Under the pieces are notes generated by a model. That model searched no databases. It was not told the origin of the DNA and was given only the letters and a program-made list of their open reading frames with translations. Positions 11,644 through 23,555 of a DNA stretch of 64,000 bases are shown here, in pieces (position 1 is the stretch's first letter; every line of letters starts with the position of its first letter). A program made the translations under genes and the position numbers. The stretch is from contig NC_135241.1 of NCBI RefSeq assembly GCF_947623445.1, positions 1,056,501-1,120,500 on the forward strand, read 5' to 3'. Origin of the DNA: Clavelina lepadiformis. Lineage: Eukaryota; Chordata; Ascidiacea; Aplousobranchia; Clavelinidae.

Positions 11644-14600
11644 ATGTCTCACTTGCACAATCAAACCATCTGTGAAGTGAACGGTGAGTTGGTGAACGAA
11701 ACTTCCTTTGGGGGAGAATATTTAGTAAATGAGGTAAGAATAGCGTAGTTTTGTGTTGATAGATATCATATATATCCTTTCCGAGTTACGGTCTGAGTGG
11801 CAAGATTTTTTTGATCGCCTATAGTCCTACATAACAATGGAAATTGCCAAACCACTTCTTATTTTTTTAAATGCAAGCGTTCTGGGTATTGGATTGTAAA
11901 GATTTTGCTCAGGTGTGTAGCATATGAATTTCTTTACACAGTGAAGAAATTATATTAAAAAAATGTTGCCTGGTTTTTGTTTTGCCACACTTTGAATCTT
12001 ACCACCATCTTAGCCTTTGGTTTTGTTCAATATGAGATCATGTTACGTGATCAGTGTAGCGTGCAACATGAAAGGCGTAGGAGTTTGCGTGGTACCTGCG
12101 GAATGTGTAATTATAATATTTCTGTTCATATATACTGCTAGTCTAATATTTTAAACTTAGCTTGAAACAAAAAGAAAAATGACTTGTGTAAGGCAGCACA
12201 GACACCACACAGACTTTTACGCATTTCCCATCACAAGCAATATTGATCAATTAATGCGACCTTATATCGAACAAAACCACTGCGTAGGAATGAAATAGAA
12301 TCAATGCCAAACTTTTGTCCAAAACTAAACTCGGCAAAGCAACTGTATTGTACTGTTGTTGCGTCAGATTACAAGTTTGCAATGTAATCACACTAGCAAA
12401 ATTTTTAGTAGTCTGACTACTTAGGTGAGTTTTTCCACTCCTAATTAGCAAAGAAGGCGGCAAGTTACGCGAGTGTTGAATGAAAAAGTTGATAAATAAA
12501 ACACTTGGTGAACATTGTGTCAGTTTTCGAACATTTCCAAAAATATATTTCCTGCTTCTAGATTGCTTCCTATCCCCGCATACATGTCACTGCAGAAAGT
12601 TTACGTAAATCTGCCGTAACTCATGAAAGTGCCCAATCTGCATTTCTTGAGCACAGTGAGACGTTGATGCAACGCGTACAAGCAGCCTGGTGCGTCTTTT
12701 TCAAATAAATTTAGCATTATGATTTTTATGATGCCATTATTAGATATATATACATGAAAAAGTCACAAATTAGTAAGGTCATGTTTGCCAGTATCATGGT
12801 TAATGTGTCGTAGGTGAGGTTATTAACTTAACTGTAGGCATTTATTTAGAGTTTAAATTTATTTGTATATCAATATGCAAGGTATTTAAGTCGGATGCTT
12901 TTTTCAAACTGACTTTTTCAACCTGTACTTTCGGGTGCTGGTATATCAATGCATTTGATAAATTTCTTGCCAACTTGTGGTTCTATTGTGTCAACATAGC
13001 TTGAGTTTTATTTCAGGTACAGCCATGGAATTATTGGAGCCTTGACAGAAATATGTGACAATGAGTCAGATGAACAGGGTAAGAACTTTGTTTCCAAATT
13101 AGAAATAATAGACAAAGTTCTTTTAATCACAAGATAGAAAGCAAGCTGTCTGTCCTCTGCTTATATCGCTCAACAACACTTAGGGTGTTTGTTAGTATAT
13201 CTTTAATGTTTCAATTTTGTATATACCAGTAAGTTTTTTATCAACAAGAATAAAATCATACTTTAGTGGCAATGATATTAGCTTAAAAATACAATTCCAC
13301 CTTAGTTTTAGTTTTGTCGTTGCAGTGTCTCCGTACATCAAGCACAGTTGTCATGTATTGCTCGTTTCACTGAGGTGGCTAAGCGGAATGCAGTTGACAC
13401 TTTTCCCTCACCTAAAGGTACATTGTGGTGGCTCTGATGCCAGCTGTATGTGTTTGAGTAAAATGTGTCAGTTAAGCAAAAAACTACAATGGCCTGTTTT
13501 TTTTTATTTTAGCTTTCAAACGATGAGCTAATTGCGTCTTTTTCAGAAAACAGTAATTGGTGAGAATTTGCAATAAATTATTGACGGCTGATTTTATATC
13601 AGTGATTTTGTTCATCTGTTGAGTTACTGGACTTTTAACCCATTGAGTATTTTTGTATATTAGGCAGGAAAGTCCTATTCGATATTTATGTTGGCATTCT
13701 CATGCAGACAAATTCGCCATTGCTTTGAAAGACGACACAATAAGAATACATTATAATGACAAGTAAGTAGTCTATTTTATATTCTTATTATAGTTAATTT
13801 ATTTGAATCAATTTCAGACGTTAGATGTGACAGAACAAGCGAAATTGTCACAATAAAATGTGTTGTGTTGGTTATAATGCTACGGCACAACAACAAAGAG
13901 GTGGAAAAAAAATTGAATAACAAGTTGTTATTTATGGTCCTTACAGCGAGTTGGTGCCGATGCTTAAACATAAACTCCAGCGCAACGTGACAATGATGTC
14001 TTGGAAACCGTTGTCAGCTTCCACGCTCGCTGTCGGGACTCAAACTGCTGTTCTGGTTTGGAACATTGACCCGACTTCACTGTCAACACGACCTTCCTCT
14101 GGGGCTGTCCAAGTTTTATCTCATGCTGGCCACAGTCCAGTGACGTCTATTGGGTGGAACCCTCGTGGCTTGGACCTTTTGTTTACGACATCTACATTGA
14201 GTTCTGCCATTGTGGTGAGACTTTGGATGCTTTTCAAAGTTCCGAGATGTTTGTTGTGTTGTAATAATCCGTAACTGTATTGCATTATTTTCTGATTTCT
14301 AGGTGTGGAACGTATCAATGAAGCAGTCACAGGTCATCCAGCATGTCACGGCTTGCGGTGGCATATCCCGCCTCTTGTTTTCACCCGATGGCAATAAAGT
14401 GATTACAACGACACCATCATCGTCCTTTCGAGTTTTTGAGACGGCAACATGGACCAACGAACGATGGTCAAAGTTGGCGGGAAGAGTTCAGGTTCAACTG
14501 ATGCTGCAGAGCATTTAAAAATAACTAAAATGATATTTTAAAACCACTGATAGAAGTTCATCGTCCAAATCTTTAAACCTTCCTTCGTTCATCTCAAGAA

Positions 14601-15712
14601 GTTTCCATAATTTTTTCCGGTGTTTATAAATATTTTGTGTGCACTGAACTCAAATTGAGAATGGTTGATGATCTTTTAGAGCTCCTGTTGGAATCCAAGT
14701 GGAACATTGCTTCTCTTTGCTCTTTATCGTGATCCTAGGATTTACTCTCTCACCTTTTCTGACTCCTCCTCATTTGACCAACCTGTGCTCGATGGACCGA
14801 AACACGCTTCGGTCATTTTAGATCTGACACCAGATGATGAGCGTGAACATGAGTCATCGAACGTTATGTGAGGAAATGCCAATCCGATTGCTTTTTATGA
14901 CACCATGGTCTTTCGTGTTTCTTGGAACATCAGTTGGGTTGTTTTGCGAAAGTGTATGGTCCATGACTTAACATAAGTTTATTGCTTTTCGCTTAGATCA
15001 CCATCCAACATCATCCACTCCATTTGTGTCGACCCAACAGGAGAACGTCTTGCTGTCATGTTTGGCCGAGATGATCCGAGATGTCACTTGGTGGCCGTTT
15101 ATGCTTTGGCATCTGACCCGGTCGTATCCGTTACGCCAAGGTATCCTTGATTATATCAGCTATCCATTTTATGAGTCTCAGTTGAATAGAGCCAATGTGT
15201 ATCACTGCAAACATCCCATTTTCAGTAGTTTGTGCGGCTGTTAGTTGTTTAGTTATGGGTGATGATAAATTTTCTGTATGTTCATGTCAAAGCGGATTTA
15301 TTCACGGTCCAGTTGAAGCAATTCCAACTTTTATCACTTTCAAGCCGAACGTTAAGAAAGGCGCTCTCCTTACCATAGTGAGTTTTTGCATTCGTTGCTG
15401 TTTTGTCTTGTTTGTTAAATTGCGGACGTATCTTGTAAAACCTGGTGTTCATCTTGAAATGAAGTTAAAATGTGGAAAGTTTTCCAATCTATATTTTTTC
15501 AGATAAATTTTGTTGCAAATGCGCTATTTTATTTTTTCTTGCAGTGTTATTCGAATGGTCACGTGGGCTATATCCCGATGTATTTTAAAGCTGCAAACCA
15601 GTTGAACCGAAGCAAGATATTAACACCATTGAAAAGTTTCTCGATGAAAGATATTGACCAAAACCAGTCAATGTGGAGTAAATCACAAAACAACAGTCTC
15701 CTAGTTTCTTAA
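11644..15712 (+). CDS. AAAS: Aladin (AAAS), WD-repeat nucleoporin, complete
   Basis: Twelve exons splice in frame to 519 codons: 11644-11733, 12562-12689, 13017-13078, 13326-13417, 13513-13559, 13664-13762, 13947-14214, 14303-14491, 14680-14867, 14997-15140, 15293-15377 and 15545-15712. The product aligns to human aladin (546 aa) from the N-terminal NELV motif to the end. Key stretches are [72 protein letters not shown] and GYIPMYF, forming the WD beta-propeller. Aladin sits on the cytoplasmic face of the nuclear pore with NDC1 and is mutated in human triple-A syndrome. The start is the Met at 11644, in frame with the family N-terminus. The C-terminus is shorter than in mammals, lacking the proline-rich tail. 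No defects seen. Confidence 0.96.
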
Positions 15713-18618
15713 AATCCCTTCTTTGCGATGTCACTGCCAAGTGTATTTCGTCACTGTAATACATTTCTATTGACCTCATTCATGTTTGATAGAAACTGAA
15801 TCTGAAGAGCCTTTGTCTTATCTTATGAGTATCTTAACTTAATTTACCTGTTGAATTATCTGACTCTATTGTTGCGTTCGGTTAGAATACTCTAACCTCT
15901 TGTCAGCCGAAAGGTTTAAATATTACAACAATCTGCGCTCGCTGGTAGAAGTGCGGGCTAATATGACGTGAAGCGATGGGAGTGAAAATGTTCGACAAGA
16001 AAAACGCAGCATTTCATAACATGTGCAGCGAGGAAAACAATGTGAGATACATGCACTTAAAGCTGACACATTGAGACATAGATAAATAATCAGTGTTAAA
16101 GTTAAGAAACGGACATTTCCGATAAAGACTTCTTATCAGCACAGGTGCTGGAAAACAACATGGAAACCTAATAAAAGGAGTGTTCACACGAAGTTATTCA
16201 GCGCAAGTTTCCAAATATCAAACGACAGTAGAAATGTTTATCAAAAAACAAGTTCAAAAACTTCAATCAATAACTAGAAAACACTTTTGCACGAAATGAT
16301 GTAATGGTATTAAAAATACCACCCAGGCCGCTACTTTTCTGTTCAGATCGCTACAATGCTATGACCTTTGATAGTTTTTCAACAGCAAGCTGCTGGGTTT
16401 TAGTACTTTAGTTAGGTAAGGTTTAGTTATGTCTATTAGCAGACAGACGATTTCCAAATTGATTTGGTTCATCGATTTGTAGAGAGGTTAGGCCGAAAGT
16501 CCAAGACTTTGTTCCAAGATGTTCGTTACTCACGTATAAACAGTAAAAACAGGTTCAACTTAACACGTGGTGGTGCTATGGAGTTACCTACACAGGATGA
16601 AGATAAACTTGTTCAGGCTTTAGCAAGGCTTGTTGTTTGAGTTCTTGTTCTTTTGTTCCAGTAATACTAATACCTTTCGCCAATCGAAATTTTCATTGGA
16701 ATAAACTAACGTATTTTACTTATTGCGTCATCACCATTTATTATTGATTTTCTAAAAATGCCAAAATTTGAAAGTTGAGATACAGATTTTCCCGTCCAGC
16801 TCGGGGCATTTAAAGCAGGACTTCAAATGGTTGTAGATGGTTGCAGAGTAACCTGACATTAGTTAGCAGTTTGACATTACGTCAGTAGCTGGCTACTTCG
16901 TTGATCTTTGATCTGAAGACCAAGTTAATGATCTGGATCTGGACCTGCTCAGGGTAAGAACTAACTAATGTAAACAAAGTGTTTAACCAATTTTGAACCT
17001 TTAAACCAATTTGTTCCCATCGCGCTTTTGACGAAAAATAAATGAATGAATAAAAAAGAATCAAAATTCCGAACCGAAGTCAAAACTTTGACCATTTGTG
17101 ACCTCTGGTAACTCCAACAAAAAGCTTTTGAAATCGTATTTCTAACTCTATCCGTTAAAGGCTATCTATTTTTAAAGGAAAAAGTCCCGCCTAAAATTTT
17201 TCTGAGCTAAAGCGGTGATTCTACATGTAATTACGGCAACTACTGTAATTGGAATGTAAGCAATGTAGTTTGCTGAACCTGAGCCCAGATCGGAGTAAAT
17301 TTAAACGTTCGCGTCTGAAGGTTTTTCTTTAATATTTTTCCCTCCCTCCAATGTAAACCCGAATCATGGCAGCTCTGAGAAAGAAATTTGTAAAACCTGA
17401 ACTGGAGATGAACTGTTTTCAGTTGCCGTTTGTTACCTGCACTCCGCATGAAGTTTTTGGTGTTTTGAGTAAAAGTACTTAACCTTCATGAATTTACGTA
17501 AGTCCAGTTACTAAAGTAGATGCGAAACGATTTCTTTAAAATGAAAACTCATAATATCGGTGGAAAAAAACAAGAATCGAATGGTTTAAAAAGAACTGAA
17601 GCCGTTGTTCCCCATCTTAATTTTCTAGCAATGCGTCATTCCTTTGTGGTTTTTGGTGGGGGTTATCCCCTATGTGGAATGATGTGCGCGAAAAACAGAT
17701 TTGTTTGAAGCGACACACGCACTTAAAGGCTACCTTGATCGCTTGGTTGGCGAAGTGTGTCTGGTAAATTGTTAGATTCATATTCTCACGCTCTGCTGCG
17801 TGGTCAAATGTGCGTTTATGTCTACTTCTGTTTTTTGCCTCAGGGCATTTTACCTCAGCTTGTAAGAAAAGCGTTTATTTTTTCATCTCACTGTTCAATT
17901 TCCATTAGGTTAGTTTGATAAGTGGTTTATACTTTTCAAGTGTGTATTAGTTGCTACAGTGATTACAGGTGTAACAGCTAAGGTAATTTATTGTTTCCTT
18001 GGTTGAAAGTTTGCTCACATTTGGTGAAGAAAAACAATTTCATTGCTTGAAGTTGTAGTTGTCAGCCAGATGGACTGCAGAGTGTGGTCGTTTTCAGCAA
18101 GATCTTGGGTGCACCAAACAACGAAAAAAGACAAGTGCGTTGGGAAAAAATGCTCAAATGCAATGGAAGTGCGCAATTACACAGTTTGACTTATTTCAAT
18201 CTTTAAATCAATTGAAAATTGAGTGCACAGAAGTTCTGTGTAAGTCATTAAGTACAAAATAACGCACCTTAAATGCAGCACTGAAGATCATGGAAAGCAG
18301 TATGGAGTGCGCTTTTGCCAAACTTTGCAGTCTGGGTAGGGAACAGTCAGACATGCATTGCCACGATTCAGAAATTGAGTTAATTTTGTGCCAACTACCA
18401 ATTATGTGTTGTAAAGAATCAGTAATGTTTGTTTCTAGTTTAACATATGTTATTTTTGCTGAGGACATATGTTGACACAGTTTGCTTGACAAAGTAAAAG
18501 GCCCAGGCATCAAATATTTTAAGCCATAGCAAGAAGAAGCGACAACTGCACTCATAACCAACATACGTTTTTTGCATAGGGATTACAACTTGTTCGGTTG
18601 TAAGCAAACAATTCTAGA
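15713..18618. other. Intergenic region upstream of the receptor kinase
   Basis: No coding exon is supported across 2.9 kb on either strand. The only recognisable structure is a diverged family B repeat at 18084-18323. A candidate acceptor (GCATAG, 18575-18580) shortly before the kinase start could mark a 5' UTR intron. Confidence 0.5.
18084..18323 (+). repeat. Dispersed interspersed repeat (family B), diverged copy
   Basis: This copy shares the order TTTCAGCAAGATC, TTGACTTATTTC, TTTAAATCAATTGAAAATTG, CATTAAGTACAAAATAACGC, CACTGAAGATCATGGAAA with the copies in CCT3 introns. It contains an extra segment of about 70-80 bp between the first and second blocks. It ends about 300 bp before the receptor kinase start codon. 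Confidence 0.6.
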
Positions 18619-21051
18619 ATGAAATTGCTGAAATGTTACTTTTTTGTTTCCTTATTTGAAATGTGTTTGAGTGCAAAGCTCACAATCACCAGTGCGCCAT
18701 CCAACAAAATATGGAACGTCAGGAAAATTGATTCCAAGTTGCAATGCAAAGTAACTGGAGTGGCTGTAAATGTAATATGGAAGAAGAACAACGTGCCCAT
18801 TACACTTAATACACCTCGCGTCTCACAAGAAGACCTTAAATTAAAACATGGTGCTATTTCAAGGCTAACTTTTCAACATCTGCAGAAGAATGATGAAGGA
18901 AGCTATGTGTGCATAGCAAGAGATGGAGGTGGACAAACTGTTACTTCTAAACCAGCTCAGGTGTCGATTTCAGTTCATTCATTAATTGTTAGGCGTTCTA
19001 CACGGCTCAAAGAGCTTGTTCCGGCAACACCAAATATAACACTTGTTACAAAAAGTGAAACCCATGCAACGGTGTATTACCACATTGTTAATAACAAGAC
19101 ATGTGTAATTGATAATTGTACTTTTATAATAACTTCCGCTGACAAGGTTTTTATTCAACTTTGTCCTTTCCCCCTCATCACTAAAAACATTTCTGGTGTT
19201 TTTGACATTGACTGCTTGTTTCCACAAACCACCTACAGCTTAACTGTTGTTTGTGCAAATGCTGATGGGCAATCAAAGTTTAGTGATCCTTATGCTTTTG
19301 AAACGTTGCCCCAGCAGTTGCCGATTTCTCCAGTGACACCTTCATACCAGCTATCCAGTAAACCTACAAATGTTTCAGTTATGAAGGTTAATGGAAGTCT
19401 GTATAACATCTCATGGGTTTATTCGGAACCTAATGAACGTATAATCTACCAGGTCAGTTTAACCCCAAGTGAGAAGTTTGAGAAATTGTACCGTAATGTA
19501 TCTTACCTTTACTCAAGTGTGTTGGTAAACACCAGCCCATGTGTAGGTTACACTGTGGTTGTACAAGCTTGCCTTCCAAGTGACTGTACCCCAGTTTCGA
19601 ATGCAGATTTAATTTTGCCTACGTGCGCCCAACAACCATCTACTGTGTTGACACCAACAACTGCAAATAACAGTTTATCAAATTCCACAGTTTATCCAAT
19701 CTCAAGTATAATGACGTCTGAACCCAACACATCTAGTAATTTACATTTAGTAGCTCTTATATGTGCAGTTGTGCTCATTAGCATTGCTGTTGTTGTCATC
19801 AGTGCTTTGTGTTGGAAAAGGAGGAGACTCGGTCCACCGTCAACACCAATTAATCTGGTTGGTACCACAACACCAGATGGCACCATGCGCACCAATGATT
19901 ATTACACACCGATGTCACCACAAGAATTTTCTTCAGCTCAGCAGGCTCTGCTTGAAGAAAAGCTTGCAGGAGTCTTGATAGAAACTAAACGACTCACGCT
20001 AGCAAAGATCCTTGGTGAGGGTGAATTTGGTTATGTCTATAAGGGGAAACTTAAGTGCATTGAAGGAGGTGCTGTATTTGAAAAAGAAGTTGCTGTAAAG
20101 TCGATTAAAATAGAAGATGCAACAATCTCTGAAAAGGAAGAATTCATTGAGGAAGGCTTAAGAATGAAGAACCTAAAGCATTGTAATGTCATGCACTTGG
20201 TTGGAGTTTGCTTAACAGACAATTCTTTTGTTGAGAGCTTCAGTATTTTACCTGGTTCCCCTTTGGTTATTTTGCCATTTATGCCAAAGGGAGACCTAAG
20301 AAATTATTTGTTCACTTGCCGCACATCTGGTTATAGCAAAAGCTTTACAATTGTAAAACTTCTTCAATTTGCTTTGGACATTGCCCAAGGAATGGAATAT
20401 TTAACATCAAATCACTTTGTCCATCGAGACTTAGCAGCTAGGAACTGTATGCTTGATGAAAATTTTAATGTGGTTGTATCTGATTTTGGTCTTTCACGAA
20501 AGCTCTACACAGAAAACTACTACCGCCTTAAACATAATGTTAAGCTTCCTGTGAAGTGGATGGCCATTGAAAGTCTGACGGATTGGATCTTCAACTCTGC
20601 GACTGACGTGTGGGCTTTTGGAGTGACAATGTGGGAAATTTTAACTTTATGTCAAATACCATATCCAGGTGTAACGAACTCAGAAGTTTACGCGTTATTA
20701 AGAAGTGGAGTGAGACTTCCCAAACCACCAAGTTGTCCGTCCGAGTTATGGCATCGAGTTGTTGTTCCATGCTGGTGTGCTCAAGCAAGTGATCGAATTA
20801 CATTCAGCAAGATTGTATTCCACTTGATAGAATACATCCGAAAACCTTCAGAGGAACTTCTTGTGGCCCTAAATGAACCTTTAGAAAGCACAGCAACCAG
20901 CACTGGATATGAGGATCCTGTTCCTGTCCTGTCAAATGGGTACAAACTGGCAGAAGATGACAGTTTAATGGAGAAAGACAGATGTGAGTCGTTGCCTCTC
21001 TTGCACGATACAGAGATCGACTCTGTCACTTCGAGCGTGATTGATTTGTGA
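18619..21051 (+). CDS. Receptor tyrosine kinase, TAM (Tyro3/Axl/Mer)-like, intronless
   Basis: A single open reading frame of 810 codons encodes a full receptor. Residues 1-18 are a signal peptide. An Ig domain (about 25-115, with CKVTG, W and YVCIARD) is followed by two fibronectin type III domains (about 130-335), a Ser/Thr-rich stalk and a transmembrane helix at about 375-398 ending KRRR. The kinase has the glycine loop GEGEFGYVYKG (464-474), VAVK with catalytic Lys 494, HRDLAARN (602-609), DFG (622-624), an ENYYR activation loop, KWMAIESL and DVWAFGVTMWEI. PLVILPFMPKGDLRNYL and NVMHLVGVC are closest to TAM kinases, whose usual motif is KWIAIESL. All catalytic residues are present. TAM receptors normally have two Ig domains; only one is seen. 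The tail has Tyr sites (YEDP, NGYKL). AATAAA is at 21318-21323. No intron interrupts the gene, unlike its neighbours, which suggests a retrocopy. Ligand unknown. Confidence 0.92.
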   Translation: MKLLKCYFFVSLFEMCLSAKLTITSAPSNKIWNVRKIDSKLQCKVTGVAVNVIWKKNNVPITLNTPRVSQEDLKLKHGAISRLTFQHLQKNDEGSYVCIARDGGGQTVTSKPAQVSISVHSLIVRRSTRLKELVPATPNITLVTKSETHATVYYHIVNNKTCVIDNCTFIITSADKVFIQLCPFPLITKNISGVFDIDCLFPQTTYSLTVVCANADGQSKFSDPYAFETLPQQLPISPVTPSYQLSSKPTNVSVMKVNGSLYNISWVYSEPNERIIYQVSLTPSEKFEKLYRNVSYLYSSVLVNTSPCVGYTVVVQACLPSDCTPVSNADLILPTCAQQPSTVLTPTTANNSLSNSTVYPISSIMTSEPNTSSNLHLVALICAVVLISIAVVVISALCWKRRRLGPPSTPINLVGTTTPDGTMRTNDYYTPMSPQEFSSAQQALLEEKLAGVLIETKRLTLAKILGEGEFGYVYKGKLKCIEGGAVFEKEVAVKSIKIEDATISEKEEFIEEGLRMKNLKHCNVMHLVGVCLTDNSFVESFSILPGSPLVILPFMPKGDLRNYLFTCRTSGYSKSFTIVKLLQFALDIAQGMEYLTSNHFVHRDLAARNCMLDENFNVVVSDFGLSRKLYTENYYRLKHNVKLPVKWMAIESLTDWIFNSATDVWAFGVTMWEILTLCQIPYPGVTNSEVYALLRSGVRLPKPPSCPSELWHRVVVPCWCAQASDRITFSKIVFHLIEYIRKPSEELLVALNEPLESTATSTGYEDPVPVLSNGYKLAEDDSLMEKDRCESLPLLHDTEIDSVTSSVIDL

Positions 21052-23555
21052 GTTCACTTTCAAGTTTTATACGGTGGAATATTGCTGGTTGTCAAGTATT
21101 GATGTATTCTGCCATTTGTTACATTTAACTAATCACCTTCTTCTTTTGTCTACTATATGTTGCTTTTACTATTGATACATTATATATGCAAACTGTACTT
21201 TAAAATGCTAAAGGTATGATTGAACAGGATGACTATGTACGTTTAAATATCTTTTACAGATTTTTGAAATTGCCAAGATTTAATAATGCTAAATCAGTGG
21301 TAATTTATTGCAACCAGAATAAATCAGTAAAGGTTTACACTATACAGTATTTGAAATCTTGTCTTGCTCTTGAATTTGGTAATTGATATGTTTTTCTCTG
21401 CAGCTGTTGACATTGCACAAGACTTTTCAGTTATGTTTATTGTTTGTTTTGCTATTTAAACTATGCTAACTGCCTCTTTACAATAAAAAAGGCTCACAAA
21501 ACAACTGCCATCGCAGGTTTGCGTGATACAGGACTATCCCAATCCTTGCTTATTGTAATTCAAGATGAAAGCTTCTTGTGCAGGTCCTATACAAAGATGT
21601 TTAACAAGTTGTTGATTACATACGATATTTTATGCTCCATTGTACTTAAGACTGGAAACTATCACACTCACAAATAGTGGAAGTGCTGAGCCAGAGTTGC
21701 CTGTAAACGTTTATTCACTCACAAACGTGTTTACCAATCACTTGCAAAGATTGTCTCTGTGTGAATGAAACTGAACCATTGTAACCGCTTACAGTATTTC
21801 TTATCGAGTTATGTTGAGTCTTCGACTTTGTGGCTGACGTCATTACTTCTGTTGTGGAAGAATTTTGTCGGTTGGTATTTAGCAAGGTCAATTTTAGAGG
21901 GTCTTTTTCGCAGAGATGAGCCCACATTGTTAATATTTCATTTAGCATCGTGTGCAGTGACGCGTCCATAAAAAGTGCTCAAGCTATGTGGTTCGCCTTC
22001 AGGAGAGGAACGTCAACACGTTTGAACGGGCGTGTTCTTTTTCTATTAAAATGATCACATGATGTCATATATCGCAAACATTTAACCATCTTGTATTTAA
22101 AACAAATTTTTGAGTAAACAAGGTTCCATTTTGCCTTGATGCCTTCATTATCGAGCAACAAAACTGTCTTAATGGTGTATATTAGTGCTATTACACTTAC
22201 ACTGTCGTTATTGGCGCCAAAACATATTTCAAAACTATCTTTGGTCTGACATTTGTAGGACATCGACTTCTCAAGCAGAATTATAATGACTTTCTCCGTA
22301 TAAACAAGAATTGCAAAACTGAATTTTGCTTCCATATTTTCCGTACCAATGAGTAATAATGATGTCTATCTTTTGGTCATGTTTACACATTGAGCAATGT
22401 AATTGGCTAAAATCAGCTTTCCGGTGTCGCAACGCCCACTAGAGGCAATAATTATTTCGCTTAAAATTCGGTAACAGCCGCTCCGATCCGGTTTTTGCAA
22501 AGTAAACATAAAAACAATAAATTGCAAAAAAATAATTTAACAAACTTAAATGAATGTTAATAAAATTTCCACTTATTATTAGACTGCCAAACGGCTTTAA
22601 TACCCAAGATCTTTTGCACCAGTTGTCCGTAGGGTTGTAAACCATGAGAAAATCTGCATTGCAAAGGCCAGGATAACTTCAGTTCGGTGAGTTTGTATTT
22701 TATTTTCACTTAGCACCAATTAAGTGTGTAAGGAGTGGTCTTTCGTTTTAGACCGTTCTTACGTCAATGAAAATTGTTGTGTTGTGTGTAAGTGTATTAA
22801 GAATGATGTTTGACACAAAATAAAAATTCTTGCGGGATTTGAACATTTAATAATGTTCTTGCGCTTTTTAGGTTGAGGGTCATTTTTCATAATTTTATTT
22901 AAATTGGCTTCTTTTGTTTCGCAAACAAGCCTTACACCTGTTGTTTTCTTTCTGCCAATCGCACATCAACTGAAATACTCATCTCTCTACCAATGGCTTT
23001 GTTTTTCGGAAAATTTGTATCTTTATATCCTGTACTGGCAATTATGACCATCAAATATCATAACTTCTTCCAATACTATACAATTCTTGATGCGACTTTC
23101 GCGTGAAATTTACTTCACGTGTTTGCTGTGTGCAATCAACCGTGAATGCTGCTAGTGACGTCGAACACCGTCATTCTCATGCGATTTCTTGGTAACACAG
23201 TGGACATAGCGTTTGCACCTTAGTTGTAAATATCGCCCGAATTCTCCGCGTTGAAGTTATAATGATATAATTTAAGTTTATTTTTAAGGTGTCAAAGCAT
23301 TCAATTGCGCTCGAGTTTAACAATTTTTCGTAATTTAAGATAAAGTTTTAAAGATCGATATTCTTTTACATTTTATCACCGCGTGCTTAGTCGTAAATCC
23401 AAGGCTCGGGTATAATGATTTTTACCTGGAACCCTGCTTCAAGCGTCCTTGTAAGTGGCCGCTTCAACGACTGTAGAATTTATTTCAACTCTTTCATCAC
23501 ATGATGTATGTGGACATATACGGTGCAATTAACGCTGGTAACAGAGTGAAAAATA
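21052..23555. other. Intergenic region between receptor kinase and GST genes
   Basis: The first 270 bp are probably the kinase 3' UTR. The open stretches at 21444-21677, 21979-22335 and 22439-22645 have AT-driven composition and no family resemblance. About 23420-23550 matches the DNA just downstream of the second GST copy (25560-25680), so it belongs to the GST duplication unit. Confidence 0.5.

Noticed and set aside
21979-22335. A 118-codon minus-strand open frame downstream of the receptor kinase
   Set aside because: No family resemblance, no signal or domain, AT-driven composition and no splice partners.
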